Shown here in pieces: positions 21,551-29,863 of a stretch of 40,309 nucleotides of DNA; positions within the stretch are counted from its first letter, which is position 1, and every line of letters begins with the position of its first letter. The position numbers and the translations under genes are program-made. The DNA is taken from the NCBI GenBank assembly GCA_018816645.1, contig JAHIVN010000100.1, positions 1-40,309 on the forward strand, read 5' to 3'. The notes below the pieces were generated by a model. The model was not told where the DNA came from. It made no database searches and saw nothing but the letters and a program-made list of their open reading frames with translations. Source of the DNA: Patescibacteria group bacterium (lineage in GTDB: Bacteria > Patescibacteriota > Dojkabacteria > JAHIVN01).

Positions 21551-23818
21551 ATGACCAACTACATCTCACTTAAAGGCGTGAGAACCAACAATTTAAAAAA
21601 TGTCTCAGTCGACATCCCCCGAAATAAGGTGACTGTCATCACAGGGCTATCGGGCTCAGGCAAGACAAGCCTTGCCTTTGACACGATCTTCGCTCAGGCA
21701 CAACTTGAGTATCTGGAGTCAATCTCTACTTACTCCAGAAAGGGTTTTGGGAAGGTAAGGAAGCCAAAAGCACAGTCGATAGAAGGCCTCTCCCCTGCCA
21801 TCGCCATAGAGCAGAAAAAGCTTGGGAATAATCCTAGATCAACCGTTGGAACATATAGTGAGATCTATACTTATCTCCGACTATTATTCTCTAGAATATC
21901 AACTCCAGACAGACCGCGTCTAAGTGCCGGTCACTTCTCGCCAAATAACCCCAAAGGAGCATGTCCGAAATGCAGGGGAATTGGGTTCACATTTGAAGTG
22001 AATATTGATAATTTGATTGACCTTGATAAGTCGATTAATGAAGGCGGGATATTGTGGAAAAGGTTAAGTCCCGACAGTTTTGGGATAAAAATATTGAGAG
22101 CAACGAACTTCTTTGACTTCGATAAGAAAATAAAGGACTTCTCGAAGAAAGAATTGAATCTCCTGCTCTACTCTGAGCCGGTAAAGGCGCACGTCCCGGA
22201 ATATGTAGCAAAAGGATTTTCGTACTCAACATTTAGAGGAATGATTAAGTCCATTAAAAGGTTGAAAAAAAGAAGTGATGGCAGGAAAATGGAAAGAGAT
22301 AGGAATCTTCTTGAATATGATAAGAATTTGTATATCAGAAAGGAGTGCGCTAGCTGCAAAGGCTTATTGCTCCAAAAAAAGGTGCTCGCTAAAGAAATAA
22401 ATGGTTTAAATATAGCCGAAGTATCAAGCCTGGATCTTGAGCAGCTGCTCAGATGGCTCAGGAAGTCAGATAGCCCATTAGCCAAACAGCTTATAGAACA
22501 CACAATCGGAAACGTTCAGAGATTAATAGATATCGGCCTGGGGTATCTCAGTCTAAATAGGCCAATTCCGACTCTTTCTGGCGGCGAGTCACAAAGATTG
22601 AAATTAGCAAAGCACCTTGGAATTAATCTTATCGAAATGATCTATGTCTTAGATGAGCCGACTATAGGAATGCATCCGAAAGATATCCAAAGGATCATAA
22701 AACTTTTAAAGCTTCTCAAAGCCAATGGAAACACAGTTATCGTAGTGGAACATGATAAGGAAGTTATCAAAAGTGCGGATTTTATAATAGATATAGGTCC
22801 TAAGGCCGGTAAGTATGGCGGCAAGATTGTTGCACAGGGTGGCTACCAGAGAATTATTGCGGGAAGTGGTCTAACTTCACAATATCTGAGCGACAAGAAA
22901 AGATTTAAGAACTCATCAAGGAAGAGAATTGTCAAAAGTCTCTTGGAGTTTCATAATTTAAAGAGGAATAACCTGAGCCATATAGATGTAAAGATAGCCA
23001 AAAATGCTCTTAATTTAGTCATTGGCGCCTCGGGAGCAGGGAAAAGTAGTCTTATCGAGGAGATTGTAGAAAAGGCGCCGGAAGTCGTTCTTATCGATCA
23101 AAGTCCCATCGGTAAAACTTCAAGGTCAAATCCGGCCACATATACAGGACTCTTTGATGTCATCAGAGAAGAAATGGCGCTGCATCTCAACTGCTCAAAA
23201 GCTGATCTGTCATTTAACTCAAAGGGGGGATGTGAAAAATGCGGGGGCCAAGGAATAGTAAAGATTGATATGCACTTCTTGGAAGACGTCGAAGTTGTAT
23301 GTGATAGATGCAAAGGAACACGGTATAAAAAAGATGTGCTGAAGAACTTAATATATAAAGGGAAAAATATAGCAGAAATATTAGGCATGTCCGTTAGCGA
23401 GATCAGCAGTATATTCACATCGGAAAGTGTTCTCTCTAAGGCAAAGCTCTTAAAAGATGTCGGACTAGGATATCTTAAGATTGGTCAGGAAGCTACGCAC
23501 CTCTCCGGGGGAGAGTCTCAAAGAATCAAGCTTGGCAAGCACCTAGACAGCAAAGGAGATATCCTGATACTTGACGAGCCAACCGTTGGACTGCATCTAT
23601 ATGACATTGACAGGCTTATGTCGGTAATGCACCAGATTGTCGATAGAGGCAACACTGTTATTATTGTAGAGCACAATGTAGAAGTAATAAGAAATGCTGA
23701 TTGGATCATAGAACTTGGACCTAGCGGGGGAACAAAGGGAGGAAAATTATTGTATCAGGGAGATTTAAATAGTATCAAAAATAGCTCACGTTCCAGTATG
23801 AAGAATTATCTCTGGTAG
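21551..23818 (+). CDS. short UvrA-like tandem ABC ATPase lacking the UvrB-binding domain
   Basis: The protein has both ABC modules of UvrA: Walker A GLSGSGKT (32-39) with LSGGESQR (from 342) and YVLDEPTIGMH, then Walker A GASGAGKS (492-499) with LSGGESQR (from 651) and LILDEPTVGLH. Zinc-type CxxC pairs occur at 138/141, 266/269, 561/564 and 584/587. At 755 residues it is about 185 shorter than repair UvrA. After the first Walker region it passes from RLLFSRISTPDRPR to ACPKCRGIGF without the UvrB-binding domain. Such short paralogues are linked to drug tolerance rather than classical excision repair. Its MerR-type promoter supports a ligand-induced protective role. Confidence 0.85.
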   Translation: MTNYISLKGVRTNNLKNVSVDIPRNKVTVITGLSGSGKTSLAFDTIFAQAQLEYLESISTYSRKGFGKVRKPKAQSIEGLSPAIAIEQKKLGNNPRSTVGTYSEIYTYLRLLFSRISTPDRPRLSAGHFSPNNPKGACPKCRGIGFTFEVNIDNLIDLDKSINEGGILWKRLSPDSFGIKILRATNFFDFDKKIKDFSKKELNLLLYSEPVKAHVPEYVAKGFSYSTFRGMIKSIKRLKKRSDGRKMERDRNLLEYDKNLYIRKECASCKGLLLQKKVLAKEINGLNIAEVSSLDLEQLLRWLRKSDSPLAKQLIEHTIGNVQRLIDIGLGYLSLNRPIPTLSGGESQRLKLAKHLGINLIEMIYVLDEPTIGMHPKDIQRIIKLLKLLKANGNTVIVVEHDKEVIKSADFIIDIGPKAGKYGGKIVAQGGYQRIIAGSGLTSQYLSDKKRFKNSSRKRIVKSLLEFHNLKRNNLSHIDVKIAKNALNLVIGASGAGKSSLIEEIVEKAPEVVLIDQSPIGKTSRSNPATYTGLFDVIREEMALHLNCSKADLSFNSKGGCEKCGGQGIVKIDMHFLEDVEVVCDRCKGTRYKKDVLKNLIYKGKNIAEILGMSVSEISSIFTSESVLSKAKLLKDVGLGYLKIGQEATHLSGGESQRIKLGKHLDSKGDILILDEPTVGLHLYDIDRLMSVMHQIVDRGNTVIIVEHNVEVIRNADWIIELGPSGGTKGGKLLYQGDLNSIKNSSRSSMKNYLW

Positions 23819-23830
23819 AATTTCACAAAA

Positions 23831-25231
23831 CTACTTCTTACCTTTCTTAGAGGGAGGCCCGGCTACTGTTCCAAATTTCAAGTTTACACCCTGCTTCTTT
23901 TTCCTTTTATTTAGAACATACCAAACACCAAGAATCGGCCATACTGTAAGGTTCAGAATCAACAGCCCTTTCCAAAAGCTGAAATCTTTCTCTCCTGGCT
24001 CTCCGTCTGGTCCATATATCGTTATCACTTCCTCGTTTGAATCTCTCGACTCAAGATCTCCCTTGACTGTCCTAACAACATAAAAATATGTCTTTCCCTC
24101 CTCTACTTCCCCATCTTTATAACTTGTCTTATCTGCACCAATCTCAGTAAGAAAAACATAAGAAGTGCTATCCTCCTCACTCTTATAAATCCTGTACCCA
24201 TCTATCCCCATAGTACTTGAGTGCTCCCATTTCAACTCGGCATAGTATTTATCCTGATCGATACCTGAAATAACTTCCAGATTAGACGGCGGGGAAACTT
24301 CGTCGGAAATGTTTTCTTCTGTTTTAGGTTCCTCCTCTTTATCTTCATCTTCGCCTGACATCTTTGTTTTAAACGTTGCTTCGAGAGACTCTGACTTATT
24401 TCCATCCATATCCTCGCTTACCACTTTGAAATGGTATTTTGTATCCGGCTTTAAATCAGTTAAACTTACACTGTGTGTGGATGTGTAATCGCCGCTTCCG
24501 GCTACTTTGCCATACGATGAACTTTCTCCGTATTCAACAAAGCTAGTTGAACTCTCATCAGTTTTCCATCCTATTTTGGCTGTTGTTTGTGAAATTGTCG
24601 TTATCCCAATGTCCGAAATAACCGGCGGAATTTCATCCGGTACAGAATAGGTAATAGCCAGTGCTGGTTTATTTACACTTTCCCGGCTCCCAAAGGTATG
24701 ATCATAATCAGCTGAATCAGCTGATTTAGTTGACTCAAAGTATAAGCCATAGTTCATCGATACGTTTGAAATCCAGGTTTCGACCAGATCAGAAAAATCT
24801 TGAGAAAAAGTAACTTGTCCAACATTACTCCCTACGGACTGTGCTCCATATACAACACCCAAATCTACTCCTGGTTTCGAAGCCCCCGAAACTGTTGATT
24901 CGCTCCAAGTAGAAGTTACCTTGTAGACGTTTAATGTAACAACATTGCCATCTACCTCACTCTGATGAAGAGATAAGCTTGCCGATTGTATAACAGCATT
25001 TGAAGGAACACTCCCAAGATCAAACTTTACTAGAAAAGCCGAAGAAGATGTCGCGTCATTTCGGCATTTAAGCGTCACTTCAGAGCCATGGACAGTACTA
25101 TCCGAGTCAACTATAGTTGCATCTGCAGAAGGATAGAGACTTACAGATTTGGTATCCTGCGCAAAAGAACCCTGTGGGAATAATGATAAAATAAAAGCAG
25201 TAATAATTGTGCTGCCTAGAAGCTTTTTCAC
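23831..25231 (-). CDS. secreted DNRLRE/FN3 surface protein with C-terminal anchor
   Basis: Residues 1-24 form a signal peptide (MKKLLGSTIITAFILSLFPQ, cleavage near SFA-QD). Residues about 30-195 resemble a DNRLRE domain: SLYPSADATI, then AFLVKFDLGSVPSNAVIQSA and SLHQSEVDGN. Two fibronectin type III domains follow (about 200-295 and 320-415). Near the C-terminus a membrane helix, GLLILNLTVWPILGVWYVL, precedes a strongly basic tail with RKKK and KKGKK. No LPxTG is visible, so the protein is held by its helix and is not an obvious sortase substrate. An adhesin or structural surface role is likely. Confidence 0.78.
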   Translation of the reverse strand: MKKLLGSTIITAFILSLFPQGSFAQDTKSVSLYPSADATIVDSDSTVHGSEVTLKCRNDATSSSAFLVKFDLGSVPSNAVIQSASLSLHQSEVDGNVVTLNVYKVTSTWSESTVSGASKPGVDLGVVYGAQSVGSNVGQVTFSQDFSDLVETWISNVSMNYGLYFESTKSADSADYDHTFGSRESVNKPALAITYSVPDEIPPVISDIGITTISQTTAKIGWKTDESSTSFVEYGESSSYGKVAGSGDYTSTHSVSLTDLKPDTKYHFKVVSEDMDGNKSESLEATFKTKMSGEDEDKEEEPKTEENISDEVSPPSNLEVISGIDQDKYYAELKWEHSSTMGIDGYRIYKSEEDSTSYVFLTEIGADKTSYKDGEVEEGKTYFYVVRTVKGDLESRDSNEEVITIYGPDGEPGEKDFSFWKGLLILNLTVWPILGVWYVLNKRKKKQGVNLKFGTVAGPPSKKGKK

Positions 25232-25428
25232 AAATTTCTCTCCGACTTATGGGATAAAGGTACTATATAAAGGGGAAAATATCAAGTCCTAATAGCGACT
25301 GTTTCGCCATATATTTTATACCTCCTTTGCTTTCTCTATAGAGTAGCTCAACAATTCTGCAACATAGCTATTTAATAATTATCTTCAAGCAGCATTCCCA
25401 AGTTGCAATATTTTTTTTGGCAATTCTA

Positions 25429-25458
25429 TTGAACCTATAATGTCAAATTTGATATAAT
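25429..25458 (+). promoter_or_regulatory. sigma70-type promoter of the 78-residue protein gene
   Basis: TTGAAC (25429-25434) and TATAAT (25453-25458) are separated by 18 bp; the expected start near 25465 leaves a leader of about 17 nt. The rest of the 25232-25481 gap shows only an AT-rich stretch and TAGCTATTTAATAATTATC (25365-25383), which resembles the leader motif of the MerR units. Confidence 0.6.
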
Positions 25459-25481
25459 ATAAGAATACTAGATTTACCATT

Positions 25482-25718
25482 ATGTTAGTTCCTATCCGGT
25501 CAACCGAAATATTAGAAGGAATAAGATCAACAGCATCAACGCTTAAAGATGCTCTAATGCACACTGCCGGAAAAGTTATAACGACATCGCTAGAGGTAGT
25601 GCAACATGGAGTCGAGCTTTCAGGTCAAGCATTAGATGCTCTGAGAGGCGCTTTATTCGAAGTAGTATCAATCCTCGTCGGCCAAACCTCCCCTTCACCC
25701 AGACTAAACGACGTCTAA
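25482..25718 (+). CDS. small helical protein of unknown function
   Basis: This 78-residue protein has no family I recognise. It is almost wholly a predicted amphipathic helix, with Leu, Val, Ala and Gly spaced at about 3-4 residues (STLKDALMHTAGKVITTSLE) and few aromatic residues, ending in a short polar tail. There is no clear membrane span. A convincing promoter lies just upstream and the frame is protein-like, so it is probably a real gene. It may bind membranes or form bundles. It ends 5 nt from the convergent DUF6580 gene. Confidence 0.55.
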   Translation: MLVPIRSTEILEGIRSTASTLKDALMHTAGKVITTSLEVVQHGVELSGQALDALRGALFEVVSILVGQTSPSPRLNDV

Positions 25719-25723
25719 GATCA

Positions 25724-26299
25724 TTATCTATTTAGAAGCTTCAGATTTACATTCTTGAGATATTTGTACCCGCTATTGTAGGCAAGTTCTGTTGCAACAA
25801 ACACCGCTGGAACTATTATCATGTTTCCGATCAGTTGCGGAATCAGGAAAGGAACTCCCATTTCATAACTAAGCAACAGTCCTTCTAATGTCTTCGGATA
25901 CAGGTTCGAGACTAAAACCACACCAAAGTTTGTCCACAGGAAAAAGAAGACTGTGAACACAATCCCCGCAAGTTCTGACAACAAAGCTGTTTTGACTATT
26001 GCAGGAACTTTGCTCAAGAATCTGTCCGCCTGCTTTCCCCTCATTAGTTTACCGAGCAAATGCGCTGACCCGAAAGCGGACCAGGTAAAGATAAATACTG
26101 GCGAGTTTCCGATGATTAGATCCGACACAATCATGATACCTAAAGGAATAGCGTATGAAGAATTTTTTCGCATGAAAAAGGCCCCTGCAAGACATAGAGC
26201 TGTCACAAATTCTACATTTGGAGCGATATGCCACACTGTTCTTGTAAGCACTCCAAATGAAATATAGACCAGTACGAAAACGATATCTTTTATTTTCAT
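25724..26299 (-). CDS. DUF6580/ECF S-component-like membrane protein
   Basis: The 191-residue protein has five or six membrane helices and resembles DUF6580 proteins, relatives of ECF-transporter substrate-binding (S) subunits. Typical marks are AFFMRKNSSYAIPLGIMIVS followed by DLIIGNSPVFIFTWSAFG. It is the second gene behind a cobalamin riboswitch and follows the DUF4430 protein gene after 49 nt. From that context I infer that it carries cobalamin or a related corrinoid. No EcfA or EcfT energising subunits lie in this window, so they would have to be encoded elsewhere or not be needed. Confidence 0.75.
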   Translation of the reverse strand: MKIKDIVFVLVYISFGVLTRTVWHIAPNVEFVTALCLAGAFFMRKNSSYAIPLGIMIVSDLIIGNSPVFIFTWSAFGSAHLLGKLMRGKQADRFLSKVPAIVKTALLSELAGIVFTVFFFLWTNFGVVLVSNLYPKTLEGLLLSYEMGVPFLIPQLIGNMIIVPAVFVATELAYNSGYKYLKNVNLKLLNR

Positions 26300-26348
26300 C
26301 TATTAAAAATAATAATTAAGTTAATACCAAATTCTTTAGCAGCAGGTC

Positions 26349-26858
26349 TTAAAATTCTACATTCTCAACCTGTAATGTCAACTTGTCTCCAGCAGCTGCC
26401 TTATAGTCGCCAACACCTACCATACTCATCTCGCCATTTACAAGAAATGCCCAGAACTTTGTTTTCACATCAGGATGGTAGTTATTTACAGATGAAACAA
26501 AAACTCCAAAGTCGCTCTCTTCATAGTCAAATGAAAACTTATCGCTCCGCTCATCCAGCATTTTCATATATTCAAACGCCGTCTTTCCTTTTTCAAAACC
26601 AAGGCAATAATTCCTAACTTCCTTCTGCCCCTGAGTCACAACTTCAGAATCAAAATCTATACAGTCCTTCCTCACAGAAATATTTACTTCCCAGTCTGTT
26701 ACTTCAGCTTTTTGCTGCTCTCCCAAAACAGAGTCGTCACAAGTCTTTCTGTCGTAGCCGATCTTATATGATATGACCATTAAACCAACCGTAATGATAC
26801 CGGCAAGCAAACCCCATTTGAGCTGCCCTAAGTCAAGCTTTTTTATCAAGTTGCCCAT
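26349..26858 (-). CDS. membrane-anchored DUF4430 (transcobalamin C-like) protein
   Basis: An N-terminal membrane helix (about residues 15-31) anchors an extracytoplasmic domain. That domain ends in KFWAFLVNGEMSMVGVGDYK followed by AAAGDKLTLQVE, the core of the DUF4430/transcobalamin-like C-terminal family. In other bacteria such domains are found with B12-uptake components, and the animal relatives bind cobalamin. The length of 169 residues fits one domain. It is the first gene after a cobalamin riboswitch with its own terminator, which strongly supports a surface B12-capture role. The ATG at 26858 is 80 nt past that terminator. Confidence 0.78.
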   Translation of the reverse strand: MGNLIKKLDLGQLKWGLLAGIITVGLMVISYKIGYDRKTCDDSVLGEQQKAEVTDWEVNISVRKDCIDFDSEVVTQGQKEVRNYCLGFEKGKTAFEYMKMLDERSDKFSFDYEESDFGVFVSSVNNYHPDVKTKFWAFLVNGEMSMVGVGDYKAAAGDKLTLQVENVEF

Positions 26859-26937
26859 AAATAAATTTATAAAAAATTAATTCGGGCAGAATTACCAAAC
26901 AACTATTCGGCACTAAACACTTTTTAATAATTCACTA

Positions 26938-26969
26938 GCAAAACAAAAATCCTCCCAAGAGAGAGGATT
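26938..26969 (-). terminator. riboswitch expression-platform terminator
   Basis: On the minus strand AATCCTC (26969-26963) and GAGGATT (26954-26948) form a stem around an 8-nt loop, followed by TTTTTGTTTT. It stands about 54 nt after the aptamer and 80 nt before the DUF4430 ATG. AGGAT at the 3' side of P1 could pair with ATCCT of its 5' arm, giving a simple antiterminator. Confidence 0.75.
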
Positions 26970-27022
26970 ATGCTTATTCTGAACTTAGTTCTCCACTTTC
27001 TTGCTCGAGAAAATACTATGAT

Positions 27023-27163
27023 CCTTATCTAAGTTTTCAGACTTTAATCCCGCTAAGCGGGAAACTGTTGCGGCACAGTGAGGGAATTTCACCCAGGAAC
27101 GAAATCTCATTCCCGTAATGAAGTGAATTTATTCTACTTCACTACTGCTTGCCTCAGATAAAG
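27023..27163 (-). ncRNA. cobalamin riboswitch aptamer
   Basis: The minus strand carries the conserved cobalamin-aptamer core: GGGTGAAATTCCC, then CACTGTGCCGCAACAGT, then AAAGTCTGAAAACTTAG. The outer strands CTTTATCTGAG (27163-27153) and CTTAGATAAGG (27033-27023) pair over 11 bp (two or three G-T pairs) as P1. A perfect TCCCGC-TTA-GCGGGA hairpin lies inside. An intrinsic terminator follows, so high B12 should stop transcription into the DUF4430-DUF6580 genes. The remaining parts of the 26859-27389 gap show no gene. Confidence 0.88.
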
Positions 27164-27389
27164 ACATTTGCTGTTGTTAATGTCTCTTAACGAGCCGATT
27201 CTTGATCAGATTCGTTAATATATCAGACGATATCAGTATAAAGCCCACTTGTCAAATGTTTAAATTAGTTGGATAGAATGATGGAGGAATGTACTCGACC
27301 CAGGTTAGTATTTCTATCTACTATTCGTTAAACATACATAATACAAAACAACCGTTGAACTATATTGCAGCTAATTTTTGTGTTTCACT

Positions 27390-28301
27390 CTAGTTCACCA
27401 GATTCCTCGGCTTCTGCTTAATTACCGAAATGATGCTATCCACCCACACCTCAACTTTCTCCTCAAGCGTTTCTCTTGTAAACCAATTGACATGAGGCAT
27501 TATAAAGATATTATCCTCTGGACTGATAGATATATTCTCTTGATTATCGCTGGCAGCTCCATAAAGCTTTCCCTGTTTAACGCTTCGAACTAAGCTCTTC
27601 CAATCCACTATTCCCCTATGCGAAATATCTATGAGCGAGGAGGTCTTCTTCAAAAGATCCATTTCCTCCTTTGAGACAAAGTTGGATGTTTTGTCGTTCA
27701 TTTCCAAACAAACAAAGACAAAGTCAGAAACTTTTAGCAGCTTCTTCAATGCAAGATATTTATAGTTCATATTTCTGGATTTTTTGGACCAGTAAACAAC
27801 CTTCATACCTAAGCTATCAGTTAACTGTGCAATTCTGCTCCCTATATTTCCGAGCCCTATGATTCCAGCCGTCTTCCCTTTGATTTCTGCTAATAAATTT
27901 TCGGGAATATAACTAAATTCTTTTTGCTTCATAATAACTGGGAATCTTCTAGCAACTGCAAACATCATGCATATTGCGCCCTCAGCAACAGCATTTGTTG
28001 AACTTGCAGGAACATTGGTCAATGAGATTCCCTTCTTTCTAAGTGCTTTGCCGTCAACCCATTCAAAGCTTGTTGTCGATAGGCATACCCCTTTCAGATC
28101 AGGTATCTCCGCCAAGAACGCGCCTGGAAGAATCCAGTTCATAGGCTCTGGGAACGGAGCAAGGATTTTATCACCATCTTTTAACAAGGGCTTAATCTTT
28201 CGTATATCTAACGAATCATCCTCGACAAATTCTACTTCAGCATATTTTCTTAGCCGCTTGAGCTGCTTTTCCGGAATATTTATTCTTTTAGTGATAAACA
28301 T
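27390..28301 (-). CDS. D-2-hydroxyacid dehydrogenase homologue (paralogue 1)
   Basis: A 2-hydroxyacid dehydrogenase-fold protein with NAD(P)-binding GIIGLGNIGSRI. Arg is kept in IDISHRGIVD and His in MPHVNWFTRET; the catalytic Glu region (SDNQENISI) is altered. The end of the second strand, VVYWSKKSR, has Ser/Lys rather than Asp, which suggests NADP(H). A TTG at 28316 would add five residues; ATG 28301 (MFITKRINIPEKQL) looks like the natural start. It is divergent from a TrmB regulator gene, an arrangement repeated at 30829-32693. It may be enzymatically active; the substrate is unknown. Confidence 0.82.
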   Translation of the reverse strand: MFITKRINIPEKQLKRLRKYAEVEFVEDDSLDIRKIKPLLKDGDKILAPFPEPMNWILPGAFLAEIPDLKGVCLSTTSFEWVDGKALRKKGISLTNVPASSTNAVAEGAICMMFAVARRFPVIMKQKEFSYIPENLLAEIKGKTAGIIGLGNIGSRIAQLTDSLGMKVVYWSKKSRNMNYKYLALKKLLKVSDFVFVCLEMNDKTSNFVSKEEMDLLKKTSSLIDISHRGIVDWKSLVRSVKQGKLYGAASDNQENISISPEDNIFIMPHVNWFTRETLEEKVEVWVDSIISVIKQKPRNLVN

Positions 28302-28398
28302 TACTTTCACAAACAAAATAACCTAATAATTTAACAATAAACCGTCAGTGTCCCAGCTTGCCTGCCTCTGGAAGGCTCTGATCTAATATTCCATGTTA

Positions 28399-28427
28399 TT
28401 GACCTAGATTCTACCCCCTGTTACAAT
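28399..28427 (+). promoter_or_regulatory. promoter of the first TrmB regulator
   Basis: TTGACC (28399-28404) and TACAAT (28422-28427) are 17 bp apart; the start near 28434 gives a leader of about 19 nt. A TTGCCTGCC repeat fragment lies upstream near 28357. Confidence 0.55.
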
Positions 28428-28452
28428 CAGTTATCAATTAGTCGTCCGAACA

Positions 28453-29244
28453 ATGGACCAACAAAAAGTAACGGCAACACTTCTGCAACTTGGACTCGAT
28501 AAAAAGGAAGCTGAGATATATATCACAACGCTAAAGTCGTCTTCTCTATCTACCACACAACTATCAAAAGCAACAAACATTCCCAAAACAACTATTTATC
28601 GATATATAGAAGCTCTAATACAAAAAGGAATCCTGGATAAAGTTGTAGGGCCAAGAGGGATGCTTGTGAAAGCAAAGGAGCCGCAGAATCTTGACCTTTT
28701 GCTCTCAGAAAAACTGGGAAATGTAAAAATGGCAGAACACTTATTTCCACAGGTAGTCGGATTTCTAGACACCTTAAGAACGAATAAAAAGCACAAAACT
28801 GAGGTGCGTTATTTCGAAGGAAAGACAGGAATCAAACAACTACTTTGGAATACACTTCGAGCTGAAAGTAAAGATCCGGTTGTTGGTTATGGCTGCAAGA
28901 CTTGGAATGATTATGTCGGCAGAAGTTTTGCAGAAAAAGTACGATTTGAATACATAAGAAGGGGGATAAATAATAAGGAAATTCAGAATGATAAGATACT
29001 AGGCAAAAAGTTTACTGACGTTCAACAATATATCACTTCAAATTACCGCTTGAGAACAATACCTAGGTCGAAAATGAAGATAAACTATAATACCATAATT
29101 TACGATGAATTTTTCTCATTTTACAGCATGCATCAGGATGAAGTCTTTGGTATAGAAATTCAAAACGCTGAGATAGCAAGAAGTCAGCGACAGATATTTG
29201 AACTGCTCTGGGAGATAGCTGAGGAAGCAATAGTACAACGATAG
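28453..29244 (+). CDS. TrmB-family transcriptional regulator 1
   Basis: The N-terminal winged helix (LLQLGLDKKEAEIYITTLKS, then LSTTQLSKATNIPKTTIYRY) is the TrmB/sugar-specific regulator domain. A linker helix and a C-terminal domain of about 170 residues (EVRYFEGKTGIKQLLWNTL) follow. The C-terminal part is shared with the second regulator at 31911 but does not show the full sugar-binding domain of archaeal TrmB. It is divergent from dehydrogenase paralogue 1, which it may regulate. A hairpin overlaps its stop codon. Confidence 0.85.
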   Translation: MDQQKVTATLLQLGLDKKEAEIYITTLKSSSLSTTQLSKATNIPKTTIYRYIEALIQKGILDKVVGPRGMLVKAKEPQNLDLLLSEKLGNVKMAEHLFPQVVGFLDTLRTNKKHKTEVRYFEGKTGIKQLLWNTLRAESKDPVVGYGCKTWNDYVGRSFAEKVRFEYIRRGINNKEIQNDKILGKKFTDVQQYITSNYRLRTIPRSKMKINYNTIIYDEFFSFYSMHQDEVFGIEIQNAEIARSQRQIFELLWEIAEEAIVQR

Positions 29245-29255
29245 TTATACTATCG
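29239..29255. terminator. hairpin at the end of TrmB gene 1
   Basis: CGATAGT, TAT, ACTATCG forms a perfect 7-bp stem that includes the stop codon; CTTTTG follows 7 nt later. It lies between convergent genes and may stop transcription both ways. Confidence 0.45.
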
Positions 29256-29268
29256 CTAGACTTTTGTA

Positions 29269-29811
29269 TTACTTCGCTTCAATCTCCCAAAGCAGCTCTG
29301 GAAACTCTACCACTCCCGAATCTTTCGTAAAATGTCCCCTACCCTTCAGCATCATCCACTTCGCCTTCATCCGTTTCGAAAACTCATGCGCTGTATATTC
29401 TGTAAAATACGGATCATTATCAGAATGGATCACTATTCTTTTACTGGCATTTTTTATTATCTGTTTATGCTCTATAGGATTTTCGAAGAATGTTTTATGT
29501 TCTGGAACCAAGCTCCAGAAATCCCACCCACTAACTGTAATCAGTCCTGCTACCTTTGCTGTAGAATTCTCAACCAGCCGTAAAGCAAGAACGGCTCCAA
29601 GACTATGTCCTATCATAATAGTTCCTTCATCGAGAGAATTCTCCCTAAGTGCACTTTTCGTCCATCTTGATAAGATCGGCTTCTCATTGTCCTTTAGTTT
29701 AGGGATAGAGACCTCGTAGCCTTTTTTAACCAGCTCATCTCTTATCCAGGGATACCAGTGAGAATCAGGAGTTGCATACCAAGCGTGTAGAAGGAGGACT
29801 TTCTTAGTCAT
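29269..29811 (-). CDS. RBBP9/YdeN-type serine hydrolase
   Basis: A 180-residue alpha/beta hydrolase. VLLLHAWYATPDSHWYPWI is the N-terminal strand and oxyanion loop. MIGHSLGAVLALRL holds the nucleophilic Ser in GHSLG, IHSDNDPYF the Asp, and LKGRGHFTKDSG the His. Length and motif order match the RBBP9/YdeN family of small serine hydrolases, whose natural substrates are mostly unknown. It is downstream of the dehydrogenase pair on the same strand with a gap of 52 nt, so it may be in the same operon. Confidence 0.83.
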   Translation of the reverse strand: MTKKVLLLHAWYATPDSHWYPWIRDELVKKGYEVSIPKLKDNEKPILSRWTKSALRENSLDEGTIMIGHSLGAVLALRLVENSTAKVAGLITVSGWDFWSLVPEHKTFFENPIEHKQIIKNASKRIVIHSDNDPYFTEYTAHEFSKRMKAKWMMLKGRGHFTKDSGVVEFPELLWEIEAK

Positions 29812-29863
29812 CTCAAATTCGAAACACTAATATTAGTTCTGGATTATTATAAATCGGACACCC

